DNA from: an uncultured Flavobacteriales bacterium
GTDB taxonomy: Bacteria; Bacteroidota; Bacteroidia; Palsa-965
Length of the DNA stretch: 6,733 nt
Assembly (NCBI GenBank): GCA_946478675.1
Contig: CAMLEF010000261.1
Coordinates: 1-6,733, forward strand
Direction of reading: 5' to 3'
Numbering within the stretch: position 1 is the stretch's first letter; each line of letters opens with the position of its first letter. The position numbers were made by a program, and so were the translations under genes. The notes under the pieces were generated by a model, which saw only the letters and a list, made by a program, of their open reading frames with translations, did not search any database and was not told where the DNA came from. Positions 1 to 5,414 of this stretch are shown piece after piece.

Positions 1-762
1 CTTGGTCAGGTGGTCGCGCAGTTCCTTGAGCTTGGCGCGGAATTCGGTTTCCTGCGGCGTGTCCCATTTGCCGTTGCCTTCGTTGAAGATCTGCGCCATT
101 TCGGGCATGTGCAGTGCGAAGGCGTTTTTGATGCTTTGGGCGCTCCACACGAAGATGCCGGCGTTCCAGAGAAAATCGCCGCTGCGCAGGAAGAAGCTCG
201 CCATGTCGTGGTCGGGTTTCTCCGTGAAGGTTTTGACTTTCTTGAGGCGCTTGTCTTTCCCGGGCGCATCCATTTCCACGAACTGGATGTAGCCGTAGCC
301 GGTGTCGGGGCGCGTGGGCCGGATGCCGATGGTGATGAGGCAGTCGTTGTCGGCCGCGTACGTCATGCACGATTTGATCGCTTTGACGTACGTGTCTTCT
401 TTCGTGATGAGGTGATCGGAGGGCGCGACGACGAGCACGGCGTTGGGATTGCGCTCGAAAATTTTCCAGCTGGCGTAAGCGACGCAGGGCGCGGTGTTTT
501 TGCGGGCGGGCTCGCAGAGGATGTTCTCTTCAGGAAGCTCGGGCAGCTGCTCCATCACCAGCGACTTGTAGCTTTCGTTGGTGACGACAAAAATATTTTT
601 TGCGGGGCAGATGCGCAGTGAGCGTACGAAGGTAGACTGCAGGAGCGTGTGGCCGGTGCCGAGCACGTCGATGAACTGCTTGGGGTGGCTGGTACGGCTC
701 ATCGGCCAGAACCGTGTTCCGACGCCGCCGGCCATGATGATGCAATAGCGGTTGTTTTTCAT
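1..762 (-). CDS. manC: Mannose-1-phosphate guanylyltransferase (GDP-mannose pyrophosphorylase), 3' end cut by window edge
   Basis: Makes GDP-mannose from mannose 1-phosphate and GTP in the cytoplasm, the mannosyl donor (and GDP-fucose precursor) for surface polysaccharides and glycans. I translated the minus strand from ATG at 762; it stays open for 254 codons to the window edge, so the C-terminus is missing. The nucleotidyltransferase signature is complete: GGVGTRFWPMSR at residues 12-23 followed by PKQF at 27-30. Further family motifs are EPARKNTAP (84-92), APSDH (113-117), TGYGYIQ (154-160), FTEKP (179-183) and WNAGIF (199-204). The start fits the family because the signature loop normally lies about 10 residues in. 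No Shine-Dalgarno is visible, as usual in Bacteroidota. The start is 23 nt past the aminotransferase stop, suggesting one transcript. Whether a C-terminal phosphomannose isomerase domain follows cannot be seen; short single-domain enzymes are common in this phylum. Confidence 0.93.
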   Translation of the reverse strand, partial: MKNNRYCIIMAGGVGTRFWPMSRTSHPKQFIDVLGTGHTLLQSTFVRSLRICPAKNIFVVTNESYKSLVMEQLPELPEENILCEPARKNTAPCVAYASWKIFERNPNAVLVVAPSDHLITKEDTYVKAIKSCMTYAADNDCLITIGIRPTRPDTGYGYIQFVEMDAPGKDKRLKKVKTFTEKPDHDMASFFLRSGDFLWNAGIFVWSAQSIKNAFALHMPEMAQIFNEGNGKWDTPQETEFRAKLKELRDHLTK

Positions 763-785
763 AACAACAAGGCGTTCAGCCGTGC

Positions 786-2084
786 TCAGGAAAGTTTGGA
801 CAGCGCTTTTTCGAGGCTGCCGATGATGGCTTCGACTTCTTCGAGCTTGCAGGTGCCTACGGAGAGGCGGTACCAGCTGGAGTCGTGCGAGGAGCCGAAT
901 GCGTAGAACGGAACGACGGCAAGTTTCGCTTCGTCGAGAATGTATTTCGTAACGTCTTTCGTCGTTTCGAGCACTTTTCCGTCGGCGGTTTTTTGTCCGT
1001 GAAGCGCAAACTGCACTGTGAGATAGATTGCGGCCTGCGGAGCGATGGAATCGACGCGATAGCCTTTCTCACGCAGGCGCTGGATGCCGTTGTGGAAACC
1101 GGTGAGGCGTGCGTGCACTTTTTCGCGGATGTCGTTGAGGAACGCATCGTACTGGTCGAGATCACCGAGGAATTTTGCGGAAGCGACCTGCTCTGCTTTC
1201 GGGGCCCATGCGCCGACGTGCGAGAGGATGGATTTCATTTTCTCGATGATCGATTTGGGACCGAGCGCCCAGCCGACGCGCACGCCGGTTGCTGCGAGCG
1301 ACTTGGAGATGCCGTCGACGAAGATCGTGTAGTCGCGCATTTCGGGACGCAACGATACGGGATCGTAGTGTTTCGTTTCGCCGAAGGTGAGCGCCCAGTA
1401 GATCTGGTCGTAGAGGAGATACAGCGGTTTCTTAGAAGGTCCGCGGCGTTTGTTCTCGGCGAGGATGAGGTCGCAGATCTCTTCGAGGTCTTTTTTGGTG
1501 AAGGTGGTGCCGGTAGGATTGAGCGGCGAGCAAACGGCTACCATCGCAACGTCTTTCAGGTGCGGCGCGAGCTCGGCAGCGGTGGGCATGAAGTTGTTTT
1601 CCGGCGTCGTCTCGACGAACACCTGGTTGCTGTAATCGCCGGTGCTGAGGTGCGTGTAGTGGTTGTTGTTCCAGGAAGGAACGGGGAACAGCACTTTATC
1701 GCCCGGGTCGATGATGGTGCGGTAGATGGCGTAGATGACGGGGCGTGCGCCGCCGGCGATGAGAATTTCGTCGTTGGCGTATTTGAGGCCCTGGCGTTTT
1801 TCAATGAGATTGGAAACGGCTTTGCGAAGGTCCGGCATGCCGTCGGCCGCGGGGTAATTCGTTTCGTCGTTGTTGTAGGCTTCGATGATGGCCTGTTTGA
1901 GCCCGGCGGGGATCGGGAAGACTTTCGGGTTGAAGTCGCCGATGGTGAGGTTGTAGACCGTTTCGCCGTTGCGAATCTTTTCGTTGATTTCTGCTGCCAG
2001 CTTGATGATCTCGGAGCCGATGAGGGCTTCCGCCATGTGGCTGACCGGCAGCGCGCGTGCAGTGTGTGTTGCAGCTGTGCTCAT
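786..2084 (-). CDS. Pyridoxal-phosphate-dependent aminotransferase, class I/II (fold type I)
   Basis: A 432-residue cytoplasmic enzyme that should transfer an amino group between an amino acid and a 2-oxo acid using PLP. The aspartate aminotransferase superfamily landmarks appear in order: Y77 with PAADG (TNYPAADG), GGARP (111-115) in the cofactor phosphate region, NPTG at 189-192, the D226/Y229 pair in YDQIY that contacts the PLP ring, the Schiff-base lysine K261 in GISKS, GVRVG with R269, and R406 in YRLSVG, expected to bind the substrate carboxylate. The frame is open far upstream, but the ATG at 2084 gives the family's normal N-terminus: MAEALIGSEI begins at residue 17, and the 129 codons further upstream look like non-coding sequence. 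The fold and chemistry are secure. The substrate is not: an aspartate-type label would be a guess. It is probably first in an operon with the downstream mannose-1-phosphate guanylyltransferase, without an obvious pathway link. Confidence 0.92.
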   Translation of the reverse strand: MSTAATHTARALPVSHMAEALIGSEIIKLAAEINEKIRNGETVYNLTIGDFNPKVFPIPAGLKQAIIEAYNNDETNYPAADGMPDLRKAVSNLIEKRQGLKYANDEILIAGGARPVIYAIYRTIIDPGDKVLFPVPSWNNNHYTHLSTGDYSNQVFVETTPENNFMPTAAELAPHLKDVAMVAVCSPLNPTGTTFTKKDLEEICDLILAENKRRGPSKKPLYLLYDQIYWALTFGETKHYDPVSLRPEMRDYTIFVDGISKSLAATGVRVGWALGPKSIIEKMKSILSHVGAWAPKAEQVASAKFLGDLDQYDAFLNDIREKVHARLTGFHNGIQRLREKGYRVDSIAPQAAIYLTVQFALHGQKTADGKVLETTKDVTKYILDEAKLAVVPFYAFGSSHDSSWYRLSVGTCKLEEVEAIIGSLEKALSKLS

Positions 2085-2113
2085 AGGGAAAATGCGCCTT
2101 TGTTGCGCGCGGG

Positions 2114-2121
2114 TAAAAATA
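2114..2121 (-). promoter_or_regulatory. Weak candidate -7 promoter element for the aminotransferase
   Basis: On the minus strand this reads TATTTTTA, a 7 of 8 match to the Bacteroidota -7 consensus TAnnTTTG, with A in place of the final G. It lies 29 nt before the aminotransferase ATG. There is no clear TTTG at the usual -33 distance; a TTTT lies only about 15 nt upstream. In AT-rich leader DNA such a match can arise by chance, so this is only a suggestion. Confidence 0.25.
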
Positions 2122-2248
2122 CTAAAACCCCTTCGGAAAATGGGTTGTAAAGGCCGTGGATGTGAGAAAAAAGTAGGGTTTGGGGAGAGAATTCCGCAGA
2201 AGGATGTGCTCCGCCGGTCGCGGTGCGCTCCGGCTATGTGTTCTGCTC

Positions 2249-2317
2249 GCGGCGCTCGCGATGGGATGATGTGCTGATTATGCTTGCGGTGCCCGCGATG
2301 GGATGGGTGTGCTGATT
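2249..2317. repeat. Imperfect direct repeat, about 31-32 nt units, each ending TGTGCTGATT
   Basis: Copy 1 (2249-2279) and copy 2 (2286-2317) align over nearly their whole length; both contain CGCGATGGGATG followed by TGTGCTGATT, with a few substitutions and one 1-nt indel. Poorer versions of the unit can be traced to the left, where ATGTGCT recurs at 2204-2210 and ATGTGTT at 2236-2242. The TGTGCT core also recurs in the octamer repeat at the aroA stop codon (6641-6664). Short intergenic repeats of this wording are familiar to me from Bacteroidota genomes, but I cannot verify that here. No protein or RNA role is evident. Confidence 0.7.
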
Positions 2318-2390
2318 CTTTGTTTTTGGTGACTTGCAGTATCAAGCGGCGCTGCGACTGGCGTTCCGGTTGCGGCTGGCGGCCGGCTAC

Positions 2391-2504
2391 ATGAAAGCGG
2401 GAAGTTATTATACTGCGGGAATTGCGATTTGCCGCCAAGGGAAAAAGACGATTCGTGCGCACCCCGATCATTATTACATCCGGACTTACGACAACGGGGA
2501 GTAA
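2391..2504 (+). CDS. Possible small ORF of 37 codons, unknown function
   Basis: I do not recognise this gene. ATG at 2391 opens a frame of 37 codons ending in TAA at 2502-2504. The product starts MKAGSYYTAG and contains GKKTIRAHPDHYYIRTYD. It is balanced in charge, rich in Tyr and His, with no signal peptide or membrane segment. It reads more like a real protein than the opposite strand does. The frame is open back to a stop at 2313, so it could be longer if an alternative start such as TTG at 2334 is used, or it could be the 3' remnant of a decayed gene. No promoter or ribosome binding site is evident. It converges with the minus-strand gene at 2546-2944. Confidence 0.3.
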   Translation: MKAGSYYTAGIAICRQGKKTIRAHPDHYYIRTYDNGE

Positions 2505-2518
2505 TTGCGCAGGGAATT

Positions 2519-2540
2519 ACCTGCAATTGGATGTGCAGGT
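2519..2540. repeat. 7-bp inverted repeat with 8-nt loop between convergent reading frames
   Basis: ACCTGCA (2519-2525) and TGCAGGT (2534-2540) are exact reverse complements separated by ATTGGATG. The hairpin lies 5 nt beyond the stop of the minus-strand membrane protein gene and 14 nt past the stop of the possible small plus-strand ORF. That position suits a bidirectional transcription end. Neither side has a T-run, so it is not a classical intrinsic terminator. Confidence 0.45.
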
Positions 2541-2545
2541 TGCAT

Positions 2546-2944
2546 TCAGGGGAGCTTTTCCCAGCCCTGCGGCGGCAACGTTTTTAAACTGTCGCGCGAA
2601 ATTTTTTGATCGTAAAGCGCCTCGCAGTTTTCCGGATTTCTGTAGGAAAACATAATGCAGACGGTATCGCCGATTTGATTTTCGGGAGTGTTATAATATT
2701 GCTCGGGAACCATCAGGCTGGTGGAAAATACCTGGCTATTCACGCTGAATTCTATGGTGAAGTACGGACCGCTTTCACCCCCACTTTCGACGCCTTTGAT
2801 TACACCAATCGTATAACGGCGATGTTGGTATCGTTCCAGTTGGATCGCCCCGGCAATTACGAAACTGCCGAGCATAAACACTATAAACCCGGTAGCGACC
2901 TTTCGTTTTAATTTCTTTTCCGAAGGGTCTTCGAGTAGCGTCAT
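2546..2944 (-). CDS. Small single-pass membrane protein of unknown function (DUF3592-like pattern)
   Basis: I do not recognise a named gene. The 132-residue product has a charged N-terminus (EKKLKRK, residues 9-15), one hydrophobic segment at about 17-35 (GFIVFMLGSFVIAGAI), and a soluble C-terminal part of about 95 residues that by the positive-inside rule would face the periplasm. That part alternates polar and hydrophobic residues like a beta-rich domain: YTIGVI (44-49), PYFTIEFSV (60-68), then GDTVCIMFSYRNPENCEAL (92-110). The last motif resembles the GD-x-V-x-V-x-Y-x-x-x-NP ending of DUF3592-type domains and similar small Bacteroidota proteins; this is pattern resemblance only. The surrounding DNA is visibly AT-richer than the flanking housekeeping genes. 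It lies 62 nt downstream of the proline dehydrogenase stop on the same strand, with a possible weak terminator between, so it may be a separate unit. Confidence 0.72.
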   Translation of the reverse strand: MTLLEDPSEKKLKRKVATGFIVFMLGSFVIAGAIQLERYQHRRYTIGVIKGVESGGESGPYFTIEFSVNSQVFSTSLMVPEQYYNTPENQIGDTVCIMFSYRNPENCEALYDQKISRDSLKTLPPQGWEKLP

Positions 2945-2982
2945 CTACAGGAAATTTATTGCACAGCGAAGCAAAATAATTA

Positions 2983-3000
2983 CTCCGATAGTCACCGGAG
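2983..3000 (-). terminator. Possible weak hairpin terminator after proline dehydrogenase
   Basis: On the minus strand CTCCG and CGGAG (5 bp) flank the 8-nt loop GTGACTAT, beginning 7 nt after the proline dehydrogenase stop and followed by TAATTATTTTG. The stem is short and the tail is not a clean T-run, so termination would be partial at best. The same AT-rich tail (2972-2982) could serve as an imperfect -7 promoter box for the membrane protein gene, being one nt short of TAnnTTTG spacing. Confidence 0.3.
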
Positions 3001-3006
3001 ATCACA

Positions 3007-4173
3007 TCATTTCTTCTTTCTCCGCTCTTTCTCCTTAATGATGAGATTCAGCTCACGGCCGGTTTGTCCCTTGACGGAAGTATTCTCCTGCGCGCGGCGG
3101 ATGAGATAAGGAAGCACGTCGCGCACGGGGCCGTACGGAACGTATTTCGCCACGTTGAATTTGTCGTGCGCGAGATTGAACGAAATGTGATCGCTCATGC
3201 CGAGGAGTTGCGAGAAGAAAACGTGCGGATGGTTGTGCGGGATCTTTTTCTCTTCGAGCAATTGCACGAGCCGGCCGGAACTTTCTTCGTTGTGCGTGCC
3301 GGCGCAAAGGCCGATGCGGTCGACGTGCTCAATGCAGAATTTCACGGCGGCGTTGTAATCGCGGTCGGTGTCGGCTTTGGTTTCGTTGATCGGCGAGGGA
3401 TAACCCATCTTCGCGGCACGTTCGCGTTCTTTTTCCATGTAGGCGCCACGCACGAGCTTCGCGCCGAGGTAATAATTTCCCTGCTGCGCTTTTTCGAATG
3501 AAGCTTCCAGGAACGCGAGGCGGTCTTTGCGGTAATGCTGGAAGGTGTTGTAGACGATCGGCTTCTGCGTGTTGAATTTCGCCATCATCGCGTCGGCGAG
3601 ATCGTCGATGGCCTGCTGGATCCAGGATTCTTCGGCGTCGATGAGAATGGGTTTGCCGGTAGCCGCAGCCGCAGAACAGATTTTTTCGACACGCTGGAAA
3701 ACGCGTTTCCATTCGGCTTCTTCTTCGGCCGATAATTTCGTGCCGGCTGTTACTTTTTCCAGCAACGCAAAACGGGCGAGGCCGGTGACTTTGAAAACGC
3801 AGAAGGGAATATGCGCTTCGCCTTTCGCGCGGTCGACGGTCCTGATGATTTCCGCAGCGCCGCGATCGAAGTCGGCTTCCGTTTCTTTTCCTTCGACGGA
3901 ATAATCGAGAATGGTGCCGACGTTGTATTTGCCGAGCTGATCAATGGTGCGTTTGCATTCTTCGATGTTCTCGCCGCCGACGAATTGCCGGAAGATCGTG
4001 GGCTTGATCGCCCAGCGCACGGGAAAATGAATCGCCAGCGCGAAGTTGGTCAGCCCCTTGCCGACGCTGACGAAAGCGGGACTGCTGATCATTTTGAAAA
4101 GCCAGTAGGAGCGACGGAGATCTTTATCGGTTTTCGAGGAAAACGCGATCTCGGTGTTATCGAAGGAAACCAT
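3007..4173 (-). CDS. Proline dehydrogenase (monofunctional, FAD-dependent)
   Basis: Oxidises L-proline to 1-pyrroline-5-carboxylate with FAD, passing electrons to the respiratory quinone pool; the first step of proline catabolism, acting at the inner face of the membrane. The 388-residue length matches stand-alone enzymes: no DNA-binding or aldehyde dehydrogenase part of PutA is present, so P5C dehydrogenase must be encoded elsewhere. The TIM-barrel landmarks appear in order: VFKVTG (126-131, K128), LIDAEESW (177-184, D179), YNTFQHYRKD (208-217), KLVRGAYM (239-246), GTHNEE (292-297), QLLGMSD (322-328), YVPYGPV (344-350) and YLIRRAQEN (356-364). R359, R360 and E363 correspond to the proline-binding RRxxE of PutA. 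The start is supported by a perfect promoter box 5 nt upstream and by a standard N-terminus (MVSFDNTEIAF). The C-terminus is a lysine/arginine-rich tail (KEKERRKKK), perhaps for membrane association. It is divergent from aroB, with 139 nt between the starts. Confidence 0.94.
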   Translation of the reverse strand: MVSFDNTEIAFSSKTDKDLRRSYWLFKMISSPAFVSVGKGLTNFALAIHFPVRWAIKPTIFRQFVGGENIEECKRTIDQLGKYNVGTILDYSVEGKETEADFDRGAAEIIRTVDRAKGEAHIPFCVFKVTGLARFALLEKVTAGTKLSAEEEAEWKRVFQRVEKICSAAAATGKPILIDAEESWIQQAIDDLADAMMAKFNTQKPIVYNTFQHYRKDRLAFLEASFEKAQQGNYYLGAKLVRGAYMEKERERAAKMGYPSPINETKADTDRDYNAAVKFCIEHVDRIGLCAGTHNEESSGRLVQLLEEKKIPHNHPHVFFSQLLGMSDHISFNLAHDKFNVAKYVPYGPVRDVLPYLIRRAQENTSVKGQTGRELNLIIKEKERRKKK

Positions 4174-4178
4174 CGCGG

Positions 4179-4186
4179 CAAAGATA
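4179..4186 (-). promoter_or_regulatory. Bacteroidota -7 promoter element for proline dehydrogenase
   Basis: The minus strand reads TATCTTTG, a perfect match to TAnnTTTG, the -7 box of the primary sigma factor in Bacteroidota. Only 5 nt (CCGCG) separate it from ATG at 4173. TTGA lies 21 nt upstream, an acceptable spacing for an imperfect -33 TTTG box, and it falls inside the heptad repeat. With transcription starting a few nt past the box, the mRNA would be leaderless or almost so. Confidence 0.75.
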
Positions 4187-4191
4187 GGATT

Positions 4192-4226
4192 GTTCGATGT
4201 TCGAGGTTCAACGTTCCGGGTTGATT
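4192..4226 (+). repeat. Five 7-nt tandem units beginning GTTC (left block)
   Basis: The plus strand divides into GTTCGAT, GTTCGAG, GTTCAAC, GTTCCGG and GTTGATT with an exact 7-nt period. The block begins 6 nt upstream of the proline dehydrogenase -7 box and occupies the place where its -33 region would lie. Confidence 0.7.
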
Positions 4227-4249
4227 TCCATCAGCAACGCTATTTTACG

Positions 4250-4284
4250 AAACCTTGAACCTTAAACTTTGAACTGCTGAACTC
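4250..4284 (+). repeat. Five 7-nt tandem units of GAACCTT type (right block, inverted to the left block)
   Basis: AAACCTT, GAACCTT, AAACTTT, GAACTGC and TGAACTC repeat with a 7-nt period. They are reverse-complement in character to the GTTC block at 4192-4226; TTGAACCT (4255-4262) is the exact complement of AGGTTCAA (4204-4211), giving an 8-bp inverted pair about 43 nt apart. The last units are the most degenerate. The block lies 15 nt before the aroB -7 box. Confidence 0.65.
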
Positions 4285-4299
4285 CCGCCTGCAAACTGT

Positions 4300-4307
4300 T
4301 ATCTTTG
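4300..4307 (+). promoter_or_regulatory. Bacteroidota -7 promoter element for the aroB-aroA operon
   Basis: TATCTTTG is a perfect TAnnTTTG match, identical to the box of the divergent proline dehydrogenase and at the same 5-nt distance (TTTCT) from its ATG at 4313. A TTTG occurs at 4268-4271, but the 28-nt spacing is longer than the usual 17-23, so the -33 element is uncertain. The expected transcript would have almost no 5' leader. Confidence 0.75.
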
Positions 4308-4312
4308 TTTCT

Positions 4313-5410
4313 ATGGCCAACACGGTCAGTACCATAGCCGCTCCGGCATATTCCCTGCACATCGGCGACGATGCGTTTTCGCAGCTGGAAGGCTTTTTGA
4401 AAAAAGGGAAATTCTCTTCCGTTTTTATTCTCGTCGATGAAAATACGCTGCAGCATTGTCTTCCGCAGCTCGTCACGCGCGTGAAAAAACTCACCGACGC
4501 GGAGATCATCGAGCTGGAAAGCGGCGAGAAAAATAAAACGGTCGAAGTCTGCACGCAGGTCTGGCGGGTGCTGGGCGAGCTCGGCGCCGATCGTCATTCG
4601 CTGCTGATCAATCTCGGCGGCGGCGTGATCACCGACATGGGCGGCTTCATCGCTTCGACGTTCAAGCGCGGCATTGCTTTCGTGAATATTCCGACGACGC
4701 TGCTCGCGCAAATCGATGCTTCAGTCGGCGGAAAAACGGGTGTCGATCTCGACGGTTTAAAAAATGAAGTCGGTGTGTTTGCCAATCCGAAGCAGGTGAT
4801 CATTTACCCGGGATTTCTGCGCACGCTTTCCCGCCGCGAGATGCTTTCCGGTTTTGCCGAAGCGCTCAAGCACGGACTGATCGCCGATGAAAGCTACTGG
4901 GAAATGCTGAAGAGCGTGAACCTCGCGGATACGGTCGATTGGGAAGAGCTCATCACGCGTTCGGTGAAGATCAAGCTTTCCATCGTGGAGAATGATCCGC
5001 AGGAAACCGGTGCACGCAAAGCGCTGAATTTTGGTCACACGATCGGTCACGCGCTCGAAACGTATTTCCTCGAACGCGCGCAAAAAACGCTGCTGCACGG
5101 AGAAGCGGTGGCGATCGGCATGATCTGCGAAGCATTCCTTTCGGTGCGGATTGCCGGTCTCAACGAAGCGGTGCTGAACGATATCACGAAAGTGTTGTTG
5201 TGGCTGTACGGCCCGCAGGAACTGGAGGACGAAGCGGATCACCGCCTGATCGAGCTGATGCGCCACGATAAGAAGAACGAAAAGAGCGAGATCAATTTCA
5301 CGCTGCTCGAATCGGCCGGCAAGGCTGTGATCAATAAAAAAGCCAGCGCCAAAGACATCATCGAGGCGCTTCACTATTATCGTTTTTCTGCGCGTCATCT
5401 TCATTCCTGA
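4313..5410 (+). CDS. aroB: 3-dehydroquinate synthase
   Basis: Second step of the shikimate pathway: converts DAHP to 3-dehydroquinate in the cytoplasm, using NAD and a divalent metal. The 365 residues are close to the E. coli enzyme's length. The N-terminal nucleotide-binding half has LGGGVITDMGGF (101-112) for NAD, followed by IPTTLLAQIDASVGGKTGVD (126-145) with substrate-binding K141. The C-terminal half has FAEALKHG (181-188), FGHTIGHALE (240-249) and LHGEAV (261-266); E183, H242 and H262 align with the zinc ligands E184, H247 and H264 of E. coli AroB. The two histidines are three residues further apart than in E. coli, an insertion in the intervening loop (YFLERAQKTL). The start is supported by the promoter box just upstream. 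It stops 4 nt before aroA, so translation is probably coupled. Confidence 0.97.
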   Translation: MANTVSTIAAPAYSLHIGDDAFSQLEGFLKKGKFSSVFILVDENTLQHCLPQLVTRVKKLTDAEIIELESGEKNKTVEVCTQVWRVLGELGADRHSLLINLGGGVITDMGGFIASTFKRGIAFVNIPTTLLAQIDASVGGKTGVDLDGLKNEVGVFANPKQVIIYPGFLRTLSRREMLSGFAEALKHGLIADESYWEMLKSVNLADTVDWEELITRSVKIKLSIVENDPQETGARKALNFGHTIGHALETYFLERAQKTLLHGEAVAIGMICEAFLSVRIAGLNEAVLNDITKVLLWLYGPQELEDEADHRLIELMRHDKKNEKSEINFTLLESAGKAVINKKASAKDIIEALHYYRFSARHLHS

Positions 5411-5414
5411 AAAC

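Larger units (their letters stand above)
2085..2545. other. 461-nt gap between the aminotransferase and a small membrane protein gene
   Basis: No well-supported gene lies here. From left to right it holds the aminotransferase leader (about 2085-2160), a block of degenerate repeats containing TGTGCT (about 2200-2317), a possible 37-codon plus-strand ORF (2391-2504) and a 7-bp inverted repeat (2519-2540). A long minus-strand frame continuous with the aminotransferase crosses most of the gap, but its product is rich in Arg, Ser and His, has no recognisable domain, and starts well before the family's normal N-terminus. I therefore treat it as non-coding. Confidence 0.6.

Noticed and set aside
10..621. 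A 203-codon plus-strand open frame at the left edge
   Set aside because: It lies antisense to the mannose-1-phosphate guanylyltransferase, whose signature motifs are unambiguous; the plus-strand product shows no domain.
885..2150. A 421-codon open frame on the plus strand opposite the aminotransferase
   Set aside because: It is antisense to a gene with complete catalytic motifs; its product is a low-complexity mix rich in Val, Asp, Gly, Phe and Arg without any motif. It is a by-product of GC-biased third positions.
2200..2320. CRISPR array
   Set aside because: The units are degenerate, there are no distinct spacers between constant repeats, and no cas gene is present.
2085..2471. N-terminal extension of the aminotransferase by 129 codons
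   Set aside because: The extension is Arg/Ser/His-rich, crosses the repeat block and has no domain; the ATG at 2084 gives the normal family N-terminus.
3007..4173. Truncated bifunctional PutA
   Set aside because: The ORF begins and ends like stand-alone Bacteroidota proline dehydrogenases and no aldehyde dehydrogenase remnant is present downstream.
4192..4284. Riboswitch or T-box leader for aroB
   Set aside because: The predicted transcript begins almost at the ATG, leaving no leader; the region is explained by short periodic repeats.
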